Shown here piece after piece: positions 24,909-33,577 of a DNA stretch of 64,000 nucleotides (its first letter is position 1; every line of letters starts with the position of its first letter). Where the stretch lies: positions 209,074 through 273,073 of the forward strand of contig NZ_QMEY01000010.1 in assembly GCF_003315795.1 (NCBI RefSeq), written 5' to 3'. The notes under the pieces are model-generated. The model was not told the DNA's origin. It did not search any database and worked only from the letters and a program-made list of their open reading frames with translations. This DNA comes from Spongiactinospora rosea (GTDB lineage Bacteria > Actinomycetota > Actinomycetes > Streptosporangiales > Streptosporangiaceae). The translations under genes and the position numbers were made by a program.

Positions 24909-25373
24909 TCAGCGTTCCAGGCCGGTGACCAGGGACTCCAGGTCGCGCATCAACGACTCGGTGCGCTCGGCGCCGAAGGCGGCCAGGATCGCGCGGTGGT
25001 GCTCGGCCAGCCCGCCCTCCAGGCGGTGCAGCAGCGAACGCCCGCGATCGGCCAGGAAGACCGCGACGCGGCGGCGGTCGGAGGGGTCGTGGCCGCGATA
25101 GACCAGGGCGCGGTCGACCAGCCGATCGACGGCCTTGGTGAGGGTGGGGTGCGGCATCAGGGCGGCCTCGGCCAGGTCGCCCATGGAGTGGCCGCGGCCG
25201 TCGGCCAGGGCCTGGAGGATGCGCCAGTGCTCGACGGAGAGGTGCTCGGTGGCGAGCACGGCCGCCAGGCCGCGGTTGACGCTGCGCTCGGCTTTGCTGA
25301 GGAGGTAGGCGAGCGAGGAACCCAGCCCCGCTGTGAAGGTCGTGGAAGGCATCGCCGTGGGCTCGGTCAGCAC
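24909..25373 (-). CDS. MarR-family transcriptional regulator
   Basis: 154 aa. The winged HTH is clear (LSVEHWRILQALADG, SMGDLAEAALMPHPTLTKAVDRLVDRALV) with the wing YRGHDPSDRRRVAVFL. Two adjacent GTG codons (25376 and 25373) follow AAAGGAG at good spacing; 25373 is used. It is divergent from the AmiC-like receptor, permease and formamidase genes with only 46 bases between starts, so it is the probable local regulator of amide uptake and hydrolysis. The short intergenic region contains AGAG-GATA-CTCT (25403-25414), a possible operator. The ligand is unknown. Confidence 0.9.
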   Translation of the reverse strand: MLTEPTAMPSTTFTAGLGSSLAYLLSKAERSVNRGLAAVLATEHLSVEHWRILQALADGRGHSMGDLAEAALMPHPTLTKAVDRLVDRALVYRGHDPSDRRRVAVFLADRGRSLLHRLEGGLAEHHRAILAAFGAERTESLMRDLESLVTGLER

Positions 25374-25419
25374 CACCGGCTCCTTTCGTTCGCGCGTACG
25401 CAAGAGGATACTCTGACGC

Positions 25420-26502
25420 GTGGTCATCGACCCACTGGAAGCCCACCTGGTCAGGGCCGACGCCTTCCGCATCGCATTGGTCGCGCCGGTCTCCGGGGTG
25501 CTGGGCATGCTCGGACCCTGCGTGATCAACTGCGCCGCGCTGGGCGCGGCCGAGGTGAACGAGCGGGGCGGGGTGCTCGGCAGGCCCGTCGAGCTGGTGC
25601 TGGTGGACGGCGGACGGCCGCCCGCCGAGGTCGCCCGCGAGGTCGCCGGGCTGGCCCGGGCCGGGGCCGTGCAGGCGGTGGTGGGCACGCACGCCAGTGA
25701 CGTACGCGTCGCGGTGGAACGCGCGCTGGGCGGCGTCGCCCCCTACATCTACACGCCCCCCTACGAGGGCGGTTCGCGCACGCCGGGCGTCTACTTCCTG
25801 GGCGAGCCCGCCTCCCGCCAGGTCGGGCCGGGCATCGACTGGCTGGTCGAGCACCGGCGGGCGCGGCGCTGGTACCTGCTGGGCAACGACTACGTCTGGC
25901 CGCGCCTGGTCCACGTGTCGGCGCGCGAGCGCCTGCTGGCCCGCTCGGCGCGGGTGGTCGGCGAGCGGCTGATCCCGTGCGGATTCGGCGACCTGGCGAT
26001 GGGCCGGGTGATCGAGTCCCTGGCGGCGCTGCGCCCCGACGCGGTGCTGCTCAACCTGATCGGCAGCGACCTCGTGGCCTTCAACCGCGCCTTCGCCGCG
26101 GCCGGGCTGCGCTGCGCCCGGCTGTGCGGGGCCCTGGAGGAGCACGGCCTGCTGGCGGTGGACGGCGACTCCACCGGCGAGCTGTACGCCACGATGGGCT
26201 ACTTCGGCACCGTCCCGACCGACGCCAACCTCGACCTCAGCGAGCGCTATGTCCGCCGCTACGGCACCGCCGCCCCGATGATGAGCGCGCACGGGCACGG
26301 CAGCTATGAGGGCGTGCTGATGATGGCGGCGCTGGTGGGACGGGCGGGCTGTGCCGCCGTACCGGCCGTTGAGGCCGTGGCCGACGGCACCACGGTCGGC
26401 AGCGGCAGGGGGCGGGTCACGCTGGCAGACCGCCACGTACGCCAGCGGGTGTACGTCGGGCGGGCCGACGGACTCGACTTCGACGTCCTGACCTCATCCT
26501 GA
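25420..26502 (+). CDS. AmiC-like substrate-binding (receptor) protein
   Basis: 360 aa. A type I periplasmic-binding-protein fold of the AmiC/urea-amide sensor group (FRIALVAPVSGVLGMLGPC, AAEVNERGGVLGRPVELV, VVGTHASDVR, YEGGSRTPGVYFLGE, LLGNDYVWPR, GELYATMGYF). It lacks a signal peptide and lipobox, so it is probably a cytoplasmic amide sensor, like Pseudomonas AmiC, rather than a transporter subunit. The GTG at 25420 is the frame start; AGAGGA lies 11 bases upstream. Its placement before a permease and a formamidase fits a role in sensing short amides. A specific partner such as an AmiR antiterminator was not found here. Confidence 0.82.
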   Translation: MVIDPLEAHLVRADAFRIALVAPVSGVLGMLGPCVINCAALGAAEVNERGGVLGRPVELVLVDGGRPPAEVAREVAGLARAGAVQAVVGTHASDVRVAVERALGGVAPYIYTPPYEGGSRTPGVYFLGEPASRQVGPGIDWLVEHRRARRWYLLGNDYVWPRLVHVSARERLLARSARVVGERLIPCGFGDLAMGRVIESLAALRPDAVLLNLIGSDLVAFNRAFAAAGLRCARLCGALEEHGLLAVDGDSTGELYATMGYFGTVPTDANLDLSERYVRRYGTAAPMMSAHGHGSYEGVLMMAALVGRAGCAAVPAVEAVADGTTVGSGRGRVTLADRHVRQRVYVGRADGLDFDVLTSS

Positions 26503-26606
26503 CCTCGTGACGCGAACAGGTAAAGCTTCCACCTGAAACCTTTCCTCCTGCAAGAGTGCGGCATATCGTACGGCTCGGCCCCCCAGAGCGAGAAAGAGCC
26601 ACAGAT

Positions 26607-28034
26607 ATGTCACGTTCGTCCGACGTCTCGGATCAAACCTCCCCACCCGCACCGGACGGGATCGAGCGCTTCGGCTACAAGCAGGAGCTCAAGCGCTCCC
26701 TCGGCTTCGCCGACCTGCTGATCTACGGCCTCATCTTCATGGTGCCGATCGCGCCCTTCGGCATCTTCGGCAGCGTGTTCAACGCCTCCGGGGGAATGGT
26801 CGCCCTGGCCTACGCGATCGGCATGGTCGCGATGGCCTTCACCGCCCTGTCGTACGCGCAGATGGCCCGCGCCTTCCCGATGGCCGGCTCGGTCTACACC
26901 TACGCGGGCCGCGGCATCGGCGCGCCGGTCGGCTTCCTGGCCGGCTGGGCGATCCTGCTCGACTACGTACTCGTCCCCTCGCTGCTCTACCTGGTGGCGA
27001 GCACGGCCATGGCGTCGATCGTGCCCGCGGTGCCGATCTGGGCCTGGCTGATCGGGTTCGTGCTGCTCAACACGGTGGTCAACTACTTCGGCATCCAGAT
27101 GACCGCCAAGACCAACCGGATCATGCTGGTCGCCGAGCTGATCGTGCTGGCGATCTTCCTGGTCATCGGCATCGGCGCGCTCATCCAGGGCAAGGGCGGC
27201 GGCGACCCGCTGAGCCCGCTGTTCGACGCGAGCACCTTCTCCTGGCCGCTGATCTTCGGTGCCACCTCGGTCGCGGTGCTGTCCTTCCTGGGCTTCGACG
27301 GCATCTCGATGCTGGCCGAGGAGAGCCGCGAGGACGGCAGGCGGCTCGGCCGTTCCATGGTGTACGCGCTGGGGCTGGCCGGGCTGCTGTTCATCACGCA
27401 GACCTGGGTCGCCGCGCTGCTCACCCCCGACCGTGACAGGCTGCTGGCCGAGGGCGACGCCGCCGGGTCGGCCTTCTACGACACCGCCGCCTTCGCGGGC
27501 GGCCCTTGGCTCGGCGTGCTGACCGCCGTGGCCACCGCGGTGGCCTGGGGTTTCGCCAACTCCCTGGTCGCCCAGGCGGCGACCTCGCGGCTGCTGTTCG
27601 CGATGGGCCGGGACGGCCAGCTCCCGCGCGTGCTCGGCCGCGTCCACCCCACCCGCAAGGTGCCGGTGAACGCCATCTTCCTGGTCGCCGGGATCTCGCT
27701 GGTGCTCGGCCTGTTCATGAGCACGCTGAAGGACGGCATCACGCCGCTCAGCACGCTGGTGAACTTCGGCGCGATGTGCGCCTTCCTGGTGCTGCACGTC
27801 TCGGTGGTGGTCCACTACCTGATCAGGAAGCGCAGCCGCAACTGGTGGGCGCATCTGGTGGCCCCGGCCATCGGGTTCGTGATCCTCGTGTTCGTCGTGG
27901 TCAACGCCCAGGTCGCGGCGCAGCGGCTGGGCTTCGCGTGGTTCGGTATCGGGGTGATCGTCCTGATCGGTTCCTACCTGCTGGGCCGCAGGCCCACGCT
28001 GGCGACCGAGCAGGACGCCAAGGAGGTCGCATAA
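26607..28034 (+). CDS. APC-family amino acid/amide permease
   Basis: 475 aa. About 12 hydrophobic segments, with APC-family landmarks FADLLIYGLIFMVPIAPFGIFG, AYTYAGRG-like VYTYAGRGIGAPVGFLAGW and SFLGFDGISMLAEESRE. It likely imports an amino acid or small amide by secondary transport. The ATG at 26607 is chosen because the preceding residues are not membrane-protein-like; the SD AAAGAG is weak. The gene stops at the base just before the formamidase start, so the two are translationally coupled and probably share the transcript with the AmiC-like gene. Substrate identity is inferred from this context. Confidence 0.88.
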   Translation: MSRSSDVSDQTSPPAPDGIERFGYKQELKRSLGFADLLIYGLIFMVPIAPFGIFGSVFNASGGMVALAYAIGMVAMAFTALSYAQMARAFPMAGSVYTYAGRGIGAPVGFLAGWAILLDYVLVPSLLYLVASTAMASIVPAVPIWAWLIGFVLLNTVVNYFGIQMTAKTNRIMLVAELIVLAIFLVIGIGALIQGKGGGDPLSPLFDASTFSWPLIFGATSVAVLSFLGFDGISMLAEESREDGRRLGRSMVYALGLAGLLFITQTWVAALLTPDRDRLLAEGDAAGSAFYDTAAFAGGPWLGVLTAVATAVAWGFANSLVAQAATSRLLFAMGRDGQLPRVLGRVHPTRKVPVNAIFLVAGISLVLGLFMSTLKDGITPLSTLVNFGAMCAFLVLHVSVVVHYLIRKRSRNWWAHLVAPAIGFVILVFVVVNAQVAAQRLGFAWFGIGVIVLIGSYLLGRRPTLATEQDAKEVA

Positions 28035-29045
28035 GTGAACGTCGTTTCCTTCCGTCCCGGCCCTGAGGACCTGGCCTACACCTTCGGTGGTCGTCCCGCC
28101 GTGCGCCGGATCGCGCCCGGCACGATCCTTGAGCTGTACACCGAGGACTGCTTCGGCGGCCGGGTCCGCGGCCCGGCCGACCTGCCCTCGCAGGTGTGCG
28201 AGTTCCCCTACCTCAACCCGGTGACCGGCCCGTTCCACGTCGAGGGGGCCGAGCCGGGCGACACGCTGGCGCTGCACTTCGTGTCCATCGAACCGGCCCG
28301 CGACTGGGGCGTGTCCACCACGTTCCCGCACTTCGGCGCGCTCACCGCGACCCACACCACGGCGATGCTGCACGCTCCCCTTGAGGAGCGGGTGTGGGTT
28401 TATGAGATCGACGCCGAGAAGCGGACGGTCCGGTACCGTGCCACCCGCGGCGACTTCAGCGTCGAACTCCCGCTGGACCCCATGCACGGCACCGTCGGGG
28501 TGGCCCCCGCCGCCTTCGAGGCGCGGATGACGATCACCCCGGACGCCCACGGCGGCAACATGGACACCCCCGAACTCCGCGCCGGGGTGACCATCTACCT
28601 GGGCGTCAACGTCGAGGGCGGGCTGTTCGGCGTCGGCGACGGGCACGCCCGCCAGGGCCACGGCGAGGTGTGCGGCACCGGAGTGGAGGCCGCGATGAAC
28701 ACGGTCGTCGCGGTCGAGCTGATCAAGGGTGTGGCCACCCCGTGGCCCCGGCTGGAGGACGACGAGCACCTGATGTCCACCGGCTCGGCCCGCCCGCTGG
28801 AGGACGCGTACCGGATCAGCCAGCACGACCTGGTGACCTGGAGCGCCGCCCTGACCGGCCTGGACGAGCTGGACGCCTACCAGCTCGTCAGCCAGGGCGC
28901 CGAGGCCCCGGTGGGCAACGTGTGCGACGCGAACTACACGATGGTGGCCAAGCTACCCAAGGCGTACCTGGGCGGGGCCGCGGTCTACGACTCCGCCCAC
29001 CGCAGGCTGCGCGAACTCGGCGAACGCTACCTCGCCTCACGCTGA
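28035..29045 (+). CDS. Acetamidase/formamidase family amidohydrolase
   Basis: 336 aa. FmdA/AmdA family enzymes hydrolyse formamide, acetamide or related short amides to ammonia and the acid. Family segments include TEDCFGG, NPVTGPFHVEGAEPGD, HGGNMDTPEL, GDGHARQGHGEVCGTG and VCDANYTMVAKLPK. The start is GTG at 28035, directly after the permease TAA, with AAGGAGG nine bases upstream inside the permease gene. It overlaps the convergent MFS gene by nine bases. With the permease and the AmiC-like receptor it forms a compact amide-scavenging unit that would yield nitrogen. Confidence 0.93.
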   Translation: MNVVSFRPGPEDLAYTFGGRPAVRRIAPGTILELYTEDCFGGRVRGPADLPSQVCEFPYLNPVTGPFHVEGAEPGDTLALHFVSIEPARDWGVSTTFPHFGALTATHTTAMLHAPLEERVWVYEIDAEKRTVRYRATRGDFSVELPLDPMHGTVGVAPAAFEARMTITPDAHGGNMDTPELRAGVTIYLGVNVEGGLFGVGDGHARQGHGEVCGTGVEAAMNTVVAVELIKGVATPWPRLEDDEHLMSTGSARPLEDAYRISQHDLVTWSAALTGLDELDAYQLVSQGAEAPVGNVCDANYTMVAKLPKAYLGGAAVYDSAHRRLRELGERYLASR

Positions 29046-30476
29046 GCCGACGCCCGCGGGCTCCTTCGGTCCTTCCTCATCCGCCGCCTTCGGGGTGGGG
29101 GAGGGCCTGCGGCGCAGCGCGTACAGGCTGATCGGCACGCCCGCCAGCACGATGACCGCCGCCATGGCCAGCGTGAAGCGGTAGCCGTCCAGGAACGCGG
29201 TGAGCGCGGGCAGGCCCTCCGTCAGGCCCGAGGTCTGCCGGGCGGTGAGGATCGCGCCCATCACGGTGATGCCGAGCAGGCCGAAGACCTCGCGGGAGAC
29301 GTTGATCACGCCGGAGGCGACCCCGGCGCGGCGGTCCGGCAGGGTGCCCAGGATGGTCGAGGTGAGCGGCACCAGCAGTCCGCCGCCGAGCGCGTAGACC
29401 AGGAACCACGGCAGGATGTCGGTGTAGCCCGCGCCCGCGCCCAGCCGGGAGATGGCGAACACCGCGCCCGCCATCAGGGTCAGCCCGAGCGCGACCGTGC
29501 GGCCGTCGCCGAGCAGCCGGGCGACCCGCTGGGCGAGCACCGCGACCACCGCCATCAGCAGGGCCATCGGCACGAACGCCGCCCCGGCCTGGGTCGGGGT
29601 GAAGCCCAGCACGTTCTGCAGCCACAGGGCGCTGAAGAAGTAGATCCCGAAGACGCCGAACGACCACAGCCCCATCGCCACGATCCCGCCGCTGAACACC
29701 CTGGACCGGAACAGTGACAGGTCGATCATCGGCTCCGCGCTCCGCCGTTCCACCAGCAGGAACGTGGTCGCCGAGACGACCACCAGGGCGAACGCGGTGA
29801 GGATCGGCGGTGAGGTCCAGCCCTCCCGCTCGCCCTCGATCAGGGCGAAGGTCAGCGCGAACAGCCCGATCGTGGCGGCGGCCAGGCCCGGCAGGTCCAG
29901 GCTCCGGCGTACGCGGTCACGGGTGGCGGGCAGCGCCCACGCGCCGAGGGCCAGCGTGCCGATCCCCAGCGGCACGTTGATCAGGAAGATCCAGCCCCAG
30001 TGCCAGTTCTCGCTGATGAACCCGCCGGTCAGCGGGCCGAGGGCCATGGACAGCGCCCCCGTGGCCGTCCAGATCCCGACGGCGGTGCCGCGCTCGCGGG
30101 CGTCCGGGAAGACCCGGGACAGCAGCGCGAGCGAGGTCGGGGTGAGCAGCGCCGCGCCGACCCCCTGCACCGAACGCGCCGCGATCAGCATCGCCCCGTT
30201 CGCCGCGAGGCCCGCCGCCACCGAGGCCGCGGTGAACACCGCCAGGCCGGTCAGGAAGGTCCGTCGACTGCCGAAGACGTCGGCGAGCCGCCCCCCGGCC
30301 AGCATCAGCCCGGCGAACACCAGGATGTAGCTGCTCGCGATCCACTCCAGGCCGGACAGGGTCAGCCCCATCTCCCGCTGGATGGTCGGCAGGGCCACGT
30401 TGACCACGTTGTTGTCCAGGTACGTCATGAACGAACCGAGCGCCACCGCGCCCAGCGCCCACCATCGCCGCTCCAC
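29037..30476 (-). CDS. DHA2-type MFS drug exporter (EmrB/QacA)
   Basis: 479 aa, about 14 membrane segments. Motif A appears as GGRLADVFGSRRTFL, motif C as GPLTGGFISENWHWGWIFLINVPLG, and the TYLDNNVVNVALPTIQ start is characteristic of DHA2 exporters. It should expel toxic or antibiotic compounds using the proton gradient. The GTG at 30476 follows GGAGG. It is divergent from a TetR gene, with two TACGGCGTA palindromes between, so the TetR protein probably represses it. It ends by overlapping the formamidase gene by nine bases in convergent orientation. Confidence 0.94.
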   Translation of the reverse strand: MERRWWALGAVALGSFMTYLDNNVVNVALPTIQREMGLTLSGLEWIASSYILVFAGLMLAGGRLADVFGSRRTFLTGLAVFTAASVAAGLAANGAMLIAARSVQGVGAALLTPTSLALLSRVFPDARERGTAVGIWTATGALSMALGPLTGGFISENWHWGWIFLINVPLGIGTLALGAWALPATRDRVRRSLDLPGLAAATIGLFALTFALIEGEREGWTSPPILTAFALVVVSATTFLLVERRSAEPMIDLSLFRSRVFSGGIVAMGLWSFGVFGIYFFSALWLQNVLGFTPTQAGAAFVPMALLMAVVAVLAQRVARLLGDGRTVALGLTLMAGAVFAISRLGAGAGYTDILPWFLVYALGGGLLVPLTSTILGTLPDRRAGVASGVINVSREVFGLLGITVMGAILTARQTSGLTEGLPALTAFLDGYRFTLAMAAVIVLAGVPISLYALRRRPSPTPKAADEEGPKEPAGVGSA

Positions 30477-30489
30477 CGCGCCTCCACTA

Positions 30490-30532
30490 TACGGCGTACA
30501 TGTACAGTGCATAGTGGAACTTGTACGGCGTA
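30490..30532. promoter_or_regulatory. Twin TetR operator candidates (TACGGCGTA)
   Basis: TACGGCGTA, a 9-base palindrome with a central G, occurs at 30490-30498 and again at 30524-30532, 34 bases apart, in the 71-base gap between the divergent MFS exporter and TetR genes. Flanking ACTA and TAGT extend the symmetry over the whole region. This is a textbook position for TetR repression of both genes. Confidence 0.75.
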
Positions 30533-30547
30533 TAGTTGTCAAGTGTG

Positions 30548-31207
30548 ATGAGCAAACTGACCCGCGAGGCCGTCCTCGACCGCGCGGTGAGCCTGGCCGA
30601 CGAAGAGGGCATCGCGGCGGTCTCGGTCCGGCGGCTGGCCGCCGAGCTGGACGTCACACCCATGGCGATGTACTGGCACTTCAAGAACAAGGAGGAGCTG
30701 TTCAGCGCCGCGGCCGACCACCTGCTGGCCGGGCTCATCGGGCCGCCGGTCCCCGACCAGGCGTGGAACGACCGGCTGCGCGCGATGGTCGGCCGGGTGA
30801 TCGACCTGATGCGGGCGCACCGCTCGCTGCCCGAGTTGCTGCGCCACTGCGACAAGAACCGCGCGCTCAACTTCCTGCGGGCCACCGACACCGTGCTCGG
30901 CCTGCTGAAGAACGAGGGGTTCTCGCTGACCGAGGGCTACTACATCGCCAGTTACCTGCTCAACGGCTGCATGGGGCTGGTCGCGGGCGACCCGACCTGC
31001 CGGCCGAACATCGGCGAGCGGGAGGCGGCCGAGCAGCGCAGGCAGCACCGGGTCGCGTTGACGGCGCTGCCGCCGGACGCCTTTCCCAACGTCACCGAGT
31101 GGGGCCGGACCGCGCCTGAGCCGCCGGACGTCGAGCACTACTACGCCATCGGCCTGGATCTGCTGGTCGCCGGGGTGGAGGGTCTGGCGGCGGCCAGGCG
31201 TACCTAG
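30548..31207 (+). CDS. TetR-family repressor of MFS exporter
   Basis: 219 aa. The HTH is LTREAVLDRAVSLADEEGI plus AVSVRRLAAELDVTPMAMYWHFKNKEEL; the C-terminal region resembles the tetracycline-repressor-like class. The ATG at 30548 is used; GTG at 30545 is an alternative and no SD is obvious, so the mRNA may be near-leaderless. It faces the MFS exporter across the twin operators and should release them when it binds the exported drug. Its TAG stop shares CTAG (31204-31207) with the stop of the convergent ECF sigma gene. Confidence 0.92.
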   Translation: MSKLTREAVLDRAVSLADEEGIAAVSVRRLAAELDVTPMAMYWHFKNKEELFSAAADHLLAGLIGPPVPDQAWNDRLRAMVGRVIDLMRAHRSLPELLRHCDKNRALNFLRATDTVLGLLKNEGFSLTEGYYIASYLLNGCMGLVAGDPTCRPNIGEREAAEQRRQHRVALTALPPDAFPNVTEWGRTAPEPPDVEHYYAIGLDLLVAGVEGLAAARRT

Positions 31208-31728
31208 GGGCGGGCGGCGCTCAGCAGCACCGACAGGCGGTGCAGGCCCCTGGTCGTCCGTGCCTTGACCGTGCCGAGCGGCACCCGCAGCCGTTCGGCG
31301 ATCTCGCGCTGGGTGAAGTCCCCGTAGTACGCCAGCGCGATGGCCTGGCGCTGCGCGACGGGCAGCCGGGCCATCGCCGCGTGGATCTCCTCCCGCACGG
31401 CCAGCTCCTCACCCGCGACCCGGCCGTCGCACCCGGTCGTGTCCGGCACCGCCGACAGCGGCAGCGTCGCCGGACGCCGGGCGCGCAGATGGTCCACGGC
31501 CCGCTTGTGTGCGATGCCCAGCAGCCAGGCGGGCAGGCTGCGGTCCGGATCGAACCTGCGGCGCGACCGCCACGCCTCGGCGAAGACGATCTGCACCACG
31601 TCGTCCACCTCCTGCTCGGGGACGAACCTCCGCAGATACCCCCGGACCAGTACGGCGTGCGCGCGGTAACACTCGCCGAGGGCGTCCGCCTCACCCGCGG
31701 CCAGCCTCGCCTTGAGCGTGTCGTCCAT
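31204..31728 (-). CDS. ECF-type RNA polymerase sigma factor
   Basis: 174 aa. Region 2 (VLVRGYLRRFVPEQEVDDVVQIVFAEAWRS split over the helix) and region 4 (LPVAQRQAIALAYYGDF, REIAERLRVPLGTVKART) are clear, with a short linker between. The ATG at 31728 follows a purine-rich GGGGC stretch. No anti-sigma gene with a zinc HxxxCxxC motif is adjacent. The next gene on the same strand upstream is the orphan cytochrome b, whose stop is about 100 bases before this start, so read-through from the cyclase-Crp-QcrB unit is possible. Its stop overlaps the TetR stop by CTAG. Confidence 0.9.
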   Translation of the reverse strand: MDDTLKARLAAGEADALGECYRAHAVLVRGYLRRFVPEQEVDDVVQIVFAEAWRSRRRFDPDRSLPAWLLGIAHKRAVDHLRARRPATLPLSAVPDTTGCDGRVAGEELAVREEIHAAMARLPVAQRQAIALAYYGDFTQREIAERLRVPLGTVKARTTRGLHRLSVLLSAARP

Positions 31729-31828
31729 GCGCGAGCCCCGCCCCCCTCGCAACCTGCCGGTACGTATTCGTAGCCAGCGGCCCCCGCCCGGACACCCCCC
31801 GCCTTTCCCCGATTGCCCAAACGGGCGG

Positions 31829-33487
31829 TCAACTTCGCTGATCGGGCCGGTGGTAGCTCTCGCCCGCGGTGACGGCCTTCCTGCCCTCGCCGTCCGCCCC
31901 GGGCACCTCGGTGATCGGCGGCTCGCTGTAGGCGCGGCTCATCCTGGCCCGCAGCCGCCCGATCCGGCCGCGCAGGCCCTTCGGCCGCGGCTCGCCGTCC
32001 GCGGCGCCGTCCACCGCGGCCTCCGCGCCGGCCAGTTCCGGGATCGCCTCCGCGCCGAGCAGCGGCGCGGCCATGTCGTCGCTGGCCGGTACGTCGATCT
32101 CGGTGAACTCGCCCTCCGGCAGCCGCTTGATCACACCGGTCTCCACACCGTGCTCGATCATCTGCGCGTCCCGCAGCCGCAGCCCCCGGCACAGCCGGTA
32201 CGTGATGACGTACGCCAGCGCCGGCCCCGCGAAGATCGCGATCCGGCCGAACCAGGTGATCGCGAACAGCGGAATGTGGAAGTGGTCGGAGATCTCGTCG
32301 TTCGCGCCGAGCAGCCACAGCAGGCCGTAGAAGGTGACCGCCGCCATGCCGATCGCGGTGCGGTACGGGTTGTCGCGCGGCCGTTCGGCGAAGTGGTGCT
32401 CACGGGTGTCGCCGGTGATCCAGCGTTCCACGGACGGGTAGATGATCAGCCCGCCGAAGATCAGGGCGAGCGGCAGCAGCCCCGGGATCAGCACACTGAG
32501 CGGCAGGGTGTACCCGGCGAAGTTGATCTCCCAGCCCGGCATCATCCGCAGCGACCCCTCAAGGAAGCCCATGTAGAAGTCCGGCTGGGAGCCCGCCGAG
32601 ATGTCCGCCGGGGTGTAGGGCCCGAACAGCCAGATCGGATTGATCTGCACCGCGGCCCCGAGCCCGGCCAGGATCGCGAAGGTGAACATGAAGAACGCGC
32701 CGGATTTCAGCATGAACGACGGGAAGAACGGCCCGCCCACCACGTTCATGTTCGTCCGGCCCTTGCGGGCGAGCTGGGTGTGCTTCTGCACCCACATCAA
32801 CGTCAGGTGCGCGGTCACCAGCGCGACCAGCAGGCCGGGCAGTAGCAGAATGTGGATGGTGAAGAAGCGGGCGATGATGTCCTCGCCCGGATATTCGCCG
32901 CCGAACAGGAAGAACGACAGGTAGGTCCCGACCAGCGGCAACCCGAGCAGGATGCCCTGGGTGATCCGCAGTCCGGCCCCGGACAGCAGGTCGTCCGCCA
33001 GCGAGTACCCGGTCAGGCCCTCCACCAGCGCGAGCGCGAACATCGCCAGGCCGATGTGGTAGTTCAGCTCGCGCGGCTTGCGGTACGCGCCGGTGAAGAA
33101 GATCCGCAGCAGGTGGGCCATCAGCCCGCCCACGAACAACAGCGCCGCCCAGTGGTGGATCTGCCGCATCAGCAGCCCGCCGCGCACCTCGAAGCTGATG
33201 TGCAACGCCGACGCGTACGCCTCCGACATCATCACCCCGCGCAGCGGCGCGTACGAACCGTTGTAGGCGACGTGCCCCATGCTCGGCTGGAACCAGAACG
33301 TCAGGAACGTCCCGGTCAGCAGCAGGATGATGAACGAGTACAGTGCGATCTCGCCGAGCAGGAACGTCCAGTGGTCGGGGAACACCTTGCGGATGTTCCG
33401 CCGCACCACGTTCCCCAGGCCGAGCCGGTCGTCCAGATACCGGCTCGTCCCCGCGACGACTTTGGGCACCCCGCCCGGCTCGCTCAT
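31829..33487 (-). CDS. qcrB: Cytochrome bc complex cytochrome b subunit (orphan)
   Basis: 552 aa, actinobacterial QcrB type. The N-terminal bundle has the heme-ligating histidine pairs (QIHHWAALLFVGG with MAHLLRIFF; FFTIHILLLPG with VTAHLTLMWV) and the Qo-site region, followed by the C-terminal cytochrome b/b6 segment (INPIWLFGPY, DFYMGFLEG, SVLIPGLLPLALIFG). It should move electrons from menaquinol within the membrane. Unusually, no qcrA (Rieske) or qcrC (cytochrome cc) gene lies alongside, so this is probably a second, stand-alone copy. It is the last gene of an apparent cyclase-Crp-QcrB unit. The start ATG at 33487 follows GAGGGGG. Confidence 0.92.
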   Translation of the reverse strand: MSEPGGVPKVVAGTSRYLDDRLGLGNVVRRNIRKVFPDHWTFLLGEIALYSFIILLLTGTFLTFWFQPSMGHVAYNGSYAPLRGVMMSEAYASALHISFEVRGGLLMRQIHHWAALLFVGGLMAHLLRIFFTGAYRKPRELNYHIGLAMFALALVEGLTGYSLADDLLSGAGLRITQGILLGLPLVGTYLSFFLFGGEYPGEDIIARFFTIHILLLPGLLVALVTAHLTLMWVQKHTQLARKGRTNMNVVGGPFFPSFMLKSGAFFMFTFAILAGLGAAVQINPIWLFGPYTPADISAGSQPDFYMGFLEGSLRMMPGWEINFAGYTLPLSVLIPGLLPLALIFGGLIIYPSVERWITGDTREHHFAERPRDNPYRTAIGMAAVTFYGLLWLLGANDEISDHFHIPLFAITWFGRIAIFAGPALAYVITYRLCRGLRLRDAQMIEHGVETGVIKRLPEGEFTEIDVPASDDMAAPLLGAEAIPELAGAEAAVDGAADGEPRPKGLRGRIGRLRARMSRAYSEPPITEVPGADGEGRKAVTAGESYHRPDQRS

Positions 33488-33577
33488 CGCCCGCCCCCTC
33501 AGCATGCATCCGCGCACCTGTCACCTGTGACTTCGTGACAGACCCCGGCAGCGGTTGCATGGACGCGCGGAAGGGCG

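Noticed and set aside
31829..33487. Complete bc1 (qcrCAB) operon
   Set aside because: Only qcrB is present; flanking genes are Crp and an ECF sigma factor.
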